NCBI GenBank assembly: GCA_025923075.1
Contig: JAICGN010000006.1
Coordinates: 1 to 64,000 of the forward strand
Direction: 5' to 3'
DNA: 64,000 nucleotides
Origin: Chitinophagaceae bacterium
Lineage (GTDB): Bacteria > Bacteroidota > Bacteroidia > Chitinophagales > Chitinophagaceae
In this document: one piece after another, positions 52,047-59,897 of the stretch
Layout of the letters: every line of letters begins with the position of its first letter
Position numbering within the stretch: the first letter of the stretch is position 1
Made by a program: the position numbers and the translations under genes
The notes under the pieces: model-generated
Told to the model about the DNA's origin: nothing
Databases searched by the model: none
What the model saw: only the letters and a program-made list of their open reading frames with translations

Positions 52047-52862
52047 ATGAAACATCTGAATAGCAAAACATTATTAATTGCCTTGCTTATCATTAGTGGT
52101 TACGGGTATTTTGTTAGCTGCACCCGCAACGATTCTTTGATTGTTCCGTTGCAACTAAACCCACCTTTTACTGCATCACGAGGTAATAATGTTCATTTGC
52201 CGGGAAATATGACTGCAGGAAATACGACTGAGTGGAAAATGGATAAATCTCACTCCAGTGTACTTTGGTCAACCAATTATGTAGGGGCTGCCGGTTTGCT
52301 CACCGGTCGTTTTAACCAATTTGGAATGCACGATGTAACAACTGCTAAGATGCTAACTTATCCAGCTAATGGTCAACCTCTAAAAGATACTTCATGGGCT
52401 TTTTATGAAAGTGATCCAGCCAAAACCTATTTCAATGGATATGTACAGATCAATACATCAAATACCGGCGAACCGGGTAGAGATACAGGTTGTAATGTTG
52501 CCGGAATGAATACAGTTAAAATAAGACAGGGCATCCAAAATCTTAGCGATACAAACCTGGCCAAAATCAAAACTACCAAGGTTGAATTCGATCCGAATAG
52601 TAACGGATATATAGTTACTCTGGATCTTACCTGGCATAATAAATATAGTTCCACTGTTGCTTTGACGCCGATAACAAAATCTATAGTTGGTCATCTTTCT
52701 TATGTAACCAAAAAAACTGTAACTCCTGCAACCGGCACGCCATATGATGTTTTTGGCCTGCAATTAAAATTCAGCTTCAACTGCAGGGACTTTGAAATTA
52801 CCAGCACCAGTATTTCGGACAAGATTGACATTGAATGCAACATGAATTTTAACAATAAATAA
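52047..52862 (+). CDS. YceI-like lipoprotein
   Basis: The 271-residue product has a lipobox-like end of the signal (FVSCTRND) and a YceI-like lipocalin-fold domain (WKMDKSHSSVLWSTNYVGAAGLLTGRFNQF). YceI proteins bind isoprenoid or quinone-like molecules in the periplasm. It is the first gene of an operon with a cytochrome-like lipoprotein and a DUF5777 barrel, so it may carry redox lipids or electrons. Confidence 0.85.
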   Translation: MKHLNSKTLLIALLIISGYGYFVSCTRNDSLIVPLQLNPPFTASRGNNVHLPGNMTAGNTTEWKMDKSHSSVLWSTNYVGAAGLLTGRFNQFGMHDVTTAKMLTYPANGQPLKDTSWAFYESDPAKTYFNGYVQINTSNTGEPGRDTGCNVAGMNTVKIRQGIQNLSDTNLAKIKTTKVEFDPNSNGYIVTLDLTWHNKYSSTVALTPITKSIVGHLSYVTKKTVTPATGTPYDVFGLQLKFSFNCRDFEITSTSISDKIDIECNMNFNNK

Positions 52863-52876
52863 TTTATCAAAAATCA

Positions 52877-53278
52877 ATGATCATGAAACGTATCATTATT
52901 ATATATACAGGCCTTATGTTCATTTTAGTGATTGTTTTATCCAGTTGCTATAAGGATATAATTGTACCAGAAATGGCTTCAGGGCCAGATGACTTACCTC
53001 CGCAGCAGGTAAGTTACATAGGCGAGTTGGCGCCCATGTTTAATACAAGTTGTGCAGTTGCCGGATGCCATGTTACAGGAGCTCATAAACCCTATCTTAC
53101 TACGGCTGTATCCTATGGAGAAATTGTAAATGGTGGTTACGTGAACCTGGCTAATCCAAAAGAAAGTAAGCTTTATCAAATGATTACCGGAGAGATGGCA
53201 CAATACATGCCAGCTCCCGTTAAAACAAACACACAAAAAGTATACGACTGGATCAGAAATGGTGCCCCGAATAATTAA
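52877..53278 (+). CDS. Cytochrome-like lipoprotein with CX4CH motif
   Basis: The 133-residue lipoprotein (VIVLSSCYKD) has APMFNTSCAVAGCHVTGAHK, a C-x4-CH rather than CxxCH haem motif, and ends with YDWIRNGAPNN typical of Bacteroidota cytochromes of this type. The wider spacing suggests a non-standard haem attachment or a planctomycete-type cytochrome C domain. It is 14 bases downstream of the YceI-like gene. Confidence 0.8.
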   Translation: MIMKRIIIIYTGLMFILVIVLSSCYKDIIVPEMASGPDDLPPQQVSYIGELAPMFNTSCAVAGCHVTGAHKPYLTTAVSYGEIVNGGYVNLANPKESKLYQMITGEMAQYMPAPVKTNTQKVYDWIRNGAPNN

Positions 53279-53299
53279 TTGACTTTAAAATTTAGTACA

Positions 53300-54355
53300 A
53301 TGACATTCAAAATATATAAATCAAGAATTCTGCCAGCATTAGCAGCACTGATGATAGTTGGCCTGTTAATGCCAGTTGGGGAACTGATCGCGCAAGATGA
53401 TACTGTGGCAACTAGTGATGCTCCGGCCGTGAAAAAACCAAAGCCGGTAAAAAACACTTTCCAAAGTATTTGGATCATTGACAACCAAACCGTTATGGTA
53501 CCGATCAAAAAAACATTTGAAATGGATATTATGCACAGGTTTGGAACTGTTGAAAATGGATATGAAGATTTCTGGGGATTTTTTGCTCCTTCTAATATTC
53601 GTTTAGGATTCAACTATTCTCCGGCAAATAAATTGAACATTGGTATTGGTGTTACAAAAACAACTGCAGCAGTTATTCCTCATCAATCCATTTCTTCTGT
53701 TTCCGGACCCATTTGGGATGCGAATCTTAAATATTCAATCATCACGCAAACAAAAGACAAATACCCGGTTAGTGTCAGTTATTACGGAAATGCTTCCTAT
53801 AACACAAAACCGGATCCCAACAATGATATATACACCAATTACAGTGACCGGCTTTCTTTCTTTCATCAGATATTAATAGCAAGAAAGGTGAATGACAAAC
53901 TTTCCGTGCAGGTAGCTCCAAGCATTTCTCATCAAAACGTCGTAAACGGTTATTTTACAAAAATGAATGATTCTACGCTGAAGATTGAGCCGGATATGAA
54001 TTTTAATCACTATGCCATAGCTTTATCTGCAAGATATAAGGTGACTGACGTTACATCAATTCTGATAAATTATGATCAGCCGATAACTCAACATGCACAA
54101 AATAATCCTAATCCAAACCTGTCATTCGGTGTAGAGTTTAATACCAGCAGCCACTCATTCCAATTGTTCTTTACTAATTATTTCTATCTGAATCCTCAAA
54201 CCAATAATCTTTATAACAGAAATTCTCCATTTAGCTATACTCAGGAGTATTATACTAAAGATCCATCAACCGGCGAGCCGGTTTTGAACCAGAAAAGTTA
54301 CGAGGGTGGTAAGTTTCTCATTGGCTTTAATATTACAAGGCTGTGGAATTATTAA
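53300..54355 (+). CDS. DUF5777-family beta-barrel protein
   Basis: From the ATG at 53300 (a TTG at 53279 is also in frame) the 351-residue protein has a signal peptide, then IMHRFGTVENGYEDFWGFFAPSNIRLG and alternating strand patterns of an outer-membrane barrel. DUF5777 proteins are found with YceI/cytochrome genes in many Bacteroidota; the function is unknown. A strong terminator follows. Confidence 0.8.
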   Translation: MTFKIYKSRILPALAALMIVGLLMPVGELIAQDDTVATSDAPAVKKPKPVKNTFQSIWIIDNQTVMVPIKKTFEMDIMHRFGTVENGYEDFWGFFAPSNIRLGFNYSPANKLNIGIGVTKTTAAVIPHQSISSVSGPIWDANLKYSIITQTKDKYPVSVSYYGNASYNTKPDPNNDIYTNYSDRLSFFHQILIARKVNDKLSVQVAPSISHQNVVNGYFTKMNDSTLKIEPDMNFNHYAIALSARYKVTDVTSILINYDQPITQHAQNNPNPNLSFGVEFNTSSHSFQLFFTNYFYLNPQTNNLYNRNSPFSYTQEYYTKDPSTGEPVLNQKSYEGGKFLIGFNITRLWNY

Positions 54356-54391
54356 GAATTCTGTTCTTTTAAGAAAGGAACCCCTAAGTGT

Positions 54392-54422
54392 AAAAACCCT
54401 GGTTGGAAATCAGGGTTTTTTT
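54392..54422 (+). terminator. Intrinsic terminator after the DUF5777 gene
   Basis: AAAACCCTG/CAGGGTTTT with a nine-base loop followed by TTTTTTTA ends the yceI-cytochrome-DUF5777 operon. Confidence 0.9.
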
Positions 54423-54531
54423 ATTGATAGAGGTTAAAAGTCGCATATCAATGAACTTTTAAAATTCGTAATTTTAAACTGAATACCAATTTTTCCTTTA
54501 ATAAATTAAACGGCAAAAGAGTTATACAGGA

Positions 54532-55053
54532 ATGAAAAGGTTATCGGGCAGTTATATTATCTTACTTCTTTTATTAGCTTGCCGGCATCAGTCAGGCAAA
54601 AAAAATGAAATCCCGAATGATAATAGTAAGAAAGAACATAAATCGTTAGCCAAACCTCCGACGATTTTTTCTGATACATTGAAAATAGATTCACAAGCCG
54701 CGGTTTTTTATTACCCGGATTCTCTACAGTTAGAAAAAATTAGAGCTAGGTTAGATACTTCCACTTTTGATGCAATAATGCATGAATACTTCTACCAGGT
54801 CAGGTACGTGCATAAAGTATTGAATGAATATCGGCCCAGGATAAATATTGTTGAAGCGAGGAATGTCCGATACCTGCTTTTTATCAAAGCCGATGAAAGC
54901 AGTGAACTAATTGACCTGGATACAAAATTCGATCCTTATGGATTACTTGTCTTTGATCCTCAAAAAAGCCCGAGTCAGTTAGAATTGACCAATGCTGAAA
55001 GTGAAATTGGATTTTACTTTGCTGATACAGGTAAGACAGGGGCATCAAACTGA
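54532..55053 (+). CDS. Hypothetical lipoprotein
   Basis: The 173-residue product has a signal ending in a lipobox (LLLLLACRH) and a mature part without recognised family (LEKIRARLDTSTFDAIMHEY). It is a single gene after a terminator, and no partner is evident. The 308 bases after it hold no ORF, only a lone candidate FNR-type half-palindrome at 55139. Confidence 0.55.
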   Translation: MKRLSGSYIILLLLLACRHQSGKKNEIPNDNSKKEHKSLAKPPTIFSDTLKIDSQAAVFYYPDSLQLEKIRARLDTSTFDAIMHEYFYQVRYVHKVLNEYRPRINIVEARNVRYLLFIKADESSELIDLDTKFDPYGLLVFDPQKSPSQLELTNAESEIGFYFADTGKTGASN

Positions 55054-55362
55054 TTTTTATGATTACCGGTGTTTTTAGGCTTAAATTATTATCCTCATTA
55101 CTCAAAAAACAAAACTTAGGTTTTGGTCATAAAGTGGTCTGATTAAAATCATAAAAATGAAATATTTACATCAGATAGAGAGTAAATGCTGGAGGGTACT
55201 TTTACATAGAATTAGTTCTTATTTAACGGAAGAAAGTTGTGCTTAGTTCATAAATTCATATTCGCAATAGGCAACTGGAAATAAAAGGCGAGTATAAAAC
55301 GAATATATTGTACGCAACGATTCTCCAGGACTATCTATCTATTATAAATAAAACAAATAAAT

Positions 55363-55770
55363 ATGAAACCTCTTGTAATCATTGCAGTCATTATGACCGG
55401 CATGCTGGGTGCTAGTTTCACCTTTGAAGCGTTTCAGGAAAAGAAACCATGGCCTGTACCTGAAAATTATAAAAACATGAAAAATCCTGTAGCTACTGAT
55501 GCCGCGTCAATTGCTGAGGGGAAAGCCCTATGGGGAACACACTGTAAATCCTGCCATGGAACAAAAGGAATGGGTGATGGTCCAAAAGCGGCACAGCTAA
55601 AAACAGAAGCTGGTGATTTTACCAAAGCGGATGTCCAGGGACAGAGCGATGGGTCATTATTTTATAAAACATCTGAAGGAAGAGATGATATGCCGGGTTT
55701 CAAGAAAAAAATTCCGGATGCCGATGAGCGTTGGAGTATTGTAAACTATATGAGAACGTTCAAGAAATAA
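55363..55770 (+). CDS. Mono-haem cytochrome c (paralogue 1)
   Basis: The 135-residue product has a signal peptide (MKPLVIIAVIMTGMLGASF) and class I cytochrome with CKSCHGTKGMGDGPKAAQLK and a distal Met in RDDMPGF. It is a clear paralogue of the cytochrome at 59440-59841 (same KWPVPxxYKNMxNPVxxDAAS start), and together they flank the Fe-S/NrfD module. It probably receives electrons from that module and passes them to periplasmic reductases. Confidence 0.9.
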   Translation: MKPLVIIAVIMTGMLGASFTFEAFQEKKPWPVPENYKNMKNPVATDAASIAEGKALWGTHCKSCHGTKGMGDGPKAAQLKTEAGDFTKADVQGQSDGSLFYKTSEGRDDMPGFKKKIPDADERWSIVNYMRTFKK

Positions 55771-55790
55771 TTTGAAATTTGAACTGAGGT

Positions 55791-55818
55791 AACCGCCGGA
55801 AATTATTTTCCGGCGGTT
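55791..55818 (+). terminator. Intrinsic terminator after cytochrome c paralogue 1
   Basis: The 11-bp stem AACCGCCGGAA/TTCCGGCGGTT is followed by TTGTATTTT, a weak T-tail. Confidence 0.75.
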
Positions 55819-55862
55819 TGTATTTTACACTATTACGAATCTGCGCCTTGTTTCTTTCTTAT

Positions 55863-55876
55863 TTGATAATAATCAT
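55863..55876 (+). promoter_or_regulatory. Lone FNR-type box upstream of the NrfCD-like module
   Basis: TTGATaataATCAT matches the FNR consensus in nine of ten positions, but no TAnnTTTG box is found at the standard spacing, so its promoter use is uncertain. It lies about 80 bases before the next start. Confidence 0.5.
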
Positions 55877-55955
55877 ACCATTAACTGATTAAAATACTAG
55901 TGCCTCTTTTAAGGGAAATTTATCTTACACCCGGATCATGAATAAAAATTTAATA

Positions 55956-56219
55956 ATGGAAACAAGCAAAAAAGATAATTCAAGAAGAAAGTTTTTATGG
56001 GGAGGGTTAGGTGCTCTCTCCACTATCTCTACATTAAAGTTCATCATTCCTAAGAGACAAAAAAATGTTATCCCTTGCGCTCCTGCTACCACTACCACCA
56101 AAATGCTTACGGAAGATGGAAAACTTGTTGAAGTAGACATAAGCAAGATCAAAAAAACGGGAGTAAAGGTTTCTGACAAAGATGTTATTACCTGGGTAAA
56201 AAATAAACCAACGTTTTAA
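55956..56219 (+). CDS. Small twin-arginine-like protein of the NrfCD module
   Basis: The 87-residue product starts METSKKDNSRRKFLWGG, with a twin-arginine-like signal, followed by a short mature part (LTEDGKLVEVDISKIKKTGV). A possible start at 55938 would add six residues. Its last segment repeats the theme KLxxxDGExxEID seen in the next Fe-S protein, so the two may have shared origin or pair in the complex. Confidence 0.6.
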   Translation: METSKKDNSRRKFLWGGLGALSTISTLKFIIPKRQKNVIPCAPATTTTKMLTEDGKLVEVDISKIKKTGVKVSDKDVITWVKNKPTF

Positions 56220-56228
56220 TATAATACA

Positions 56229-57155
56229 ATGGAAAAAAAAGATACCTCAAGAAGAGATTTTTTAATTACCGGCTTGCTGGCAAGTGTTGCCGTAGGTTGT
56301 TCAGATAAAAATCCTTTTGTCGCTGATGACCAGCAGGTAACGCTTTCCGGGGAAAAAGTAAAATTACTTTCCGCGGACGGTGAAATCATTGAAATTGATA
56401 AAGCCTTACTAAAACCAGTTCCTGATTTACCTCAAGTATCAAACAGTGAAGCAAGGAAAGGAATTGCAGGGAAGAAATTTGTCATGGTGATTGACCTTTC
56501 CCGTTGCAAGAACTTAAAAAAATGTCAACAAGCCTGCAACCATGCTCACTTTGTGGAGGATGCACAAAATTGGATAAAAATACATCCCATGCAGGATGCT
56601 GAACATTCAGCTCCGTACTGGCAACCGACTACCTGCATGCATTGTGATGAACCACCATGCGTAAAAGTGTGCCCGGTAGATGCAACATTTAAGAGACAGG
56701 ACGGAATTGTATTAATTGACAGCGACCGTTGTGTTGGTTGCCGTTTTTGTATGGCTGCTTGTCCCTATTCAACAAGAGTTTTTAATTGGGAAAAACCGGA
56801 GTTACCAATTGAAATTGAAAAAAAACATTATTCCTGCGAAACGAGTATTCCACAAAAGAAAGGTACAGTTGGCAAATGTGATTTCTGCCCAGATATGGCA
56901 AGAAAAGGAGAATTGCCACACTGCGTATCCGCATGTCCGAATGGTGTATTTTTCTTTGGAGATATGTATGAAGATTCTGTAACAAACGGACCTGAAACTT
57001 TCCGTTTCAGTGATCTGATACGTGATAAAGCAGGTTATAGATTGATGGAAGATCTGGGTACTAAACCAAGTGTATATTACCTGCCGCCTGTAAACAGGAA
57101 TTTTAAATTTGAAGATGGATTGAAAATTGAAGAAGAAGCTAAATCTAAATCATAA
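56229..57155 (+). CDS. DmsB/NrfC-type four-cluster Fe-S protein with Tat signal
   Basis: The 308-residue protein has a Tat signal (TSRRDFLITGLLASVAVGC) and four ferredoxin-type Cys groups: CKNLKKCQQACNHAH, CMHCDEPPCVKVCPVDATF, CVGCRFCMAACPYSTRVF and CDFCPDMARKGELPHC. Such proteins pass electrons between a membrane quinol-oxidising NrfD subunit and a partner. No molybdopterin catalytic subunit is encoded nearby. It is followed 11 bases later by NrfD. Confidence 0.92.
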   Translation: MEKKDTSRRDFLITGLLASVAVGCSDKNPFVADDQQVTLSGEKVKLLSADGEIIEIDKALLKPVPDLPQVSNSEARKGIAGKKFVMVIDLSRCKNLKKCQQACNHAHFVEDAQNWIKIHPMQDAEHSAPYWQPTTCMHCDEPPCVKVCPVDATFKRQDGIVLIDSDRCVGCRFCMAACPYSTRVFNWEKPELPIEIEKKHYSCETSIPQKKGTVGKCDFCPDMARKGELPHCVSACPNGVFFFGDMYEDSVTNGPETFRFSDLIRDKAGYRLMEDLGTKPSVYYLPPVNRNFKFEDGLKIEEEAKSKS

Positions 57156-57166
57156 AAATTTTTATC

Positions 57167-58477
57167 GTGGAAAAACAAAATATACTTAGTGCTGATAAAG
57201 TTATCCATGACCTGTTGCCACAAAAATTCGGACTCAGAGGAAAAATATGGACCGCTACTTTGATCATTATATGTCTTATTGGAGCTTATGCATATTTCCT
57301 TCAATTAAGAGATGGGTTGGTAGTAACCAATATGGGTGATTATGTTTCGTGGGGTATTTATATTTCCAACTTTGTATTCTTTGTAGCTATCAGCCTGGTC
57401 GGATCATTGATCACCGCTATTTTCCGGTTAACTGATGTTCATTGGCGCACACCGCTTACAAGAATTTCTGAAATGATCGCCGTATCAGCCATCACGTTTG
57501 CATCATTAATTATTATTGTAGATATGGGGCGCCCAGAACGCCTGGTTAACTTATTTGCACATGGCCGCCTCCAATCACCGATTATGTGGGATGTGGTAGT
57601 GATCGGAACTTATTTCTGCATCAGTCTTTTTTTATTATACATCACTTTGCTTCCGGATATCAGGATCATGATTAAGGCAAAAGAAATGGTTGGCAAACCA
57701 TTTTCAAAACTGTACAGGTGGCTGGGTTCCTATTGGAAAGGAACAGAAGCGCAGGAAAAAATCAGGAACAGAGCCATCACGATCCTTTGTATTATCATTA
57801 TTCCCGTGGCATTTTGTATACATACAGTTACTTCCTGGTTATTTGCCACTACGTACAGACCCGGATGGGACAGCACAAACTTTGGTGCCTATTTTGTTTC
57901 AGGTGCTTTTTTAGTTGGTGCAGGCGGCGTAGTAGTAGCCATGTATGTTTTTCGCCGCGTATATAAATTGGAACAATATATAACCGAAAGGCATTTTGAA
58001 AAAATGGGCAGAATATTGGTAATGCTGGCATTGTTGTATCTGTATTTTAATGTGAACGAATACCTGGTGCCTGCTTTCAAAATGAAGAAGCCGGAAGAAA
58101 CACACTTGAGCGAGTTATTTACCGGAGAATTTGCTACTTTATTCTGGTTCGCCATCCTCATAGGAATGATCATTCCGATCATTATTATGGTGTTCAAAAA
58201 AGGAAGAAGGCCCTTGCCCATGTTTATTGCCGGGGTAATGGTAGTTATAGGCGCATGGTTTAAACGTTATCTTATAGTAACTCCAACATTGCTTCATCCA
58301 TTTTTGCCAAAGCATGATGCCCCCGAAAGATATAGTCATTATTTCCCAAGCTGGCAAGAGTGGGCTATCGCGATGGGTTCATTAGCTGGTGCCTTGCTGA
58401 TCATTACGCTATTGGCAAGAATGTTTCCTGTAATATCAATTTATAAAACGTTAACTGATGAAACTCCTCAAAAATAA
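57167..58477 (+). CDS. NrfD/PsrC-type membrane quinol-dehydrogenase subunit
   Basis: The 436-residue protein has about ten membrane helices and the NrfD/PsrC start (FGLRGKIWTATLIIICLIGAY, NMGDYVSWGIYISNFVFFVAI) with the conserved MGRPERL loop. It oxidises or reduces menaquinol at the inner membrane with the Fe-S subunit. Its end overlaps the next gene by 20 bases, so that protein is probably part of the complex. Confidence 0.92.
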   Translation: MEKQNILSADKVIHDLLPQKFGLRGKIWTATLIIICLIGAYAYFLQLRDGLVVTNMGDYVSWGIYISNFVFFVAISLVGSLITAIFRLTDVHWRTPLTRISEMIAVSAITFASLIIIVDMGRPERLVNLFAHGRLQSPIMWDVVVIGTYFCISLFLLYITLLPDIRIMIKAKEMVGKPFSKLYRWLGSYWKGTEAQEKIRNRAITILCIIIIPVAFCIHTVTSWLFATTYRPGWDSTNFGAYFVSGAFLVGAGGVVVAMYVFRRVYKLEQYITERHFEKMGRILVMLALLYLYFNVNEYLVPAFKMKKPEETHLSELFTGEFATLFWFAILIGMIIPIIIMVFKKGRRPLPMFIAGVMVVIGAWFKRYLIVTPTLLHPFLPKHDAPERYSHYFPSWQEWAIAMGSLAGALLIITLLARMFPVISIYKTLTDETPQK

Positions 58478-59351
58478 ATCAGGATCTATTTTATTTACGT
58501 TGTTGTTGGTCGGCACCGTTTGCGTTGGCCAGGATTCAACAGGAACCGAAAAAAAAGCGTTGCAATTGAATGTGTCCTACTATCTGCCGCAGAATAATAT
58601 TCCTTATGTGCTGGTAACCACAAAAACAAAAGTGGATCGAAAATTCATTGGAGTAAAAGATCTTAAAGTAAGTGTTTACCTGAACGATCCTACAGATTCC
58701 AATCTTATCCAATCTTTTCAATCCAATGCAACAGGAGAAGAAAGAATATATATACCGACTTCTTTTAAAGAAGTTTGGGATGCAGCCTCTTCCTTTACAT
58801 TTATTGCAGTGGCCGCAGCCAACAAAGAATTTGATGAAACAAAAGGCGAAGCACAAGTAACCAAAGCAAAAATTGAGATTGATACTAACAGGACCGATGA
58901 AACAAAAAATGTAATTGTCAATGTGAAACAATTGCAGAAAGGTGAATGGGTGCCTGCAAAAGACGTCGAATTAAAAATTGCCGTGAAGCGCTCATTGGGA
59001 AATCTGCCGATTGGTGATGAAGAAACATATACTACCGATTCAACGGGTTCTGTTACTGCAGAATTCAAAAGAGACAGTTTATTGGGAGATAATAAAGGAA
59101 ATTTTATTTTGGTGGCCAGGACAGAGGACCATGAAACCTTGGGGAATATTTTTGCAGAAAAAAATGTCCCTTGGGGAACAGCACCAAAGATAGATAAGTC
59201 ATTTAACAATCGGTCTCTCTGGGCGACAAGTAGTAAAACACCAGTCTGGTTACTGTTTATGGCTTATTCGATTGTTATTGGCGTGTGGGGAACCATTTTT
59301 TACCTGGTATCTTTATTATTCAAAATAAAGAAACTTGGAAAGACATTGTAG
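58458..59351 (+). CDS. Hypothetical periplasmic protein with C-terminal membrane anchor
   Basis: The 297-residue product has a signal peptide, a beta-rich periplasmic part with two repeated-looking domains, and a C-terminal helix (PVWLLFMAYSIVIGVWGTIF) with a basic tail. No family was recognised. Overlap with the NrfD gene suggests cotranslation and a complex role. Confidence 0.65.
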   Translation: MKLLKNKSGSILFTLLLVGTVCVGQDSTGTEKKALQLNVSYYLPQNNIPYVLVTTKTKVDRKFIGVKDLKVSVYLNDPTDSNLIQSFQSNATGEERIYIPTSFKEVWDAASSFTFIAVAAANKEFDETKGEAQVTKAKIEIDTNRTDETKNVIVNVKQLQKGEWVPAKDVELKIAVKRSLGNLPIGDEETYTTDSTGSVTAEFKRDSLLGDNKGNFILVARTEDHETLGNIFAEKNVPWGTAPKIDKSFNNRSLWATSSKTPVWLLFMAYSIVIGVWGTIFYLVSLLFKIKKLGKTL

Positions 59352-59439
59352 CATAAAAAACTTATTTGCCTATGAAAGTGAATGACACGCAACTATGTCT
59401 TGATTTCAAGCCTCTTTGTAATAGTAAAGATCAAACAAC

Positions 59440-59841
59440 ATAAAAAAGTACATTTCTTTATTATTCGCAAGCCTGTCTTTATTCGCCCTAATGTCCTTTA
59501 TTTCAAAATCTCAAAACGATCCGTGGCCTGTTCCTGATAAGTATAAGAATATGCCCAATCCTGTAAAATCTGATGCGGCTTCTCTTGCAAACGGAAAAGC
59601 CCTGTATTCCCAACATTGCAAATCCTGCCATGGTACAAAAGGAAAAGGTGACGGACCTAAAGCCGCACAGTTGGATACTGAAAGTGGTGATTTCACAAAG
59701 CCCGATTTTCAAAGCCAAACCGATGGCGCGTTATTTTATAAAACATTGGAAGGACGCAAGGATATGCCTACATTCAAAAAGAAGATCCTCGATCAAAACG
59801 ACATTTGGGCTGTGGTGAATTACATGAGAACGTTTAAGTAA
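59440..59841 (+). CDS. Mono-haem cytochrome c (paralogue 2), ATA start inferred
   Basis: The first ATG is at 59491, but that would leave no complete signal peptide. The upstream frame reads MKKYISLLFASLSLFALMSF if ATA at 59440 is the start, an excellent signal, followed by CKSCHGTKGKGDGPKAAQLD. It closely resembles the paralogue at 55363. An ATA start is rare; the alternatives are the ATG at 59491 or a sequence error. The last gene of the module. Confidence 0.85.
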   Translation: MKKYISLLFASLSLFALMSFISKSQNDPWPVPDKYKNMPNPVKSDAASLANGKALYSQHCKSCHGTKGKGDGPKAAQLDTESGDFTKPDFQSQTDGALFYKTLEGRKDMPTFKKKILDQNDIWAVVNYMRTFK

Positions 59842-59897
59842 TTAATAATTAAAAGAATCAGCAGTACCATCATTTACAGGCACCAGCAATTTTTAAT

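Noticed and set aside
54424-54437. TTGATagagGTTAA after the DUF5777 terminator
   Set aside because: One half-site is poor and the sequence at the expected -7 position is TAAAATTC, a weak match. Not enough to add to the regulon.
55139-55152. CTGATtaaaATCAT, an 8-of-10 FNR-like palindrome
   Set aside because: No TAnnTTTG box lies at the standard spacing in either direction and the next gene is more than 200 bases away, so it is probably chance.
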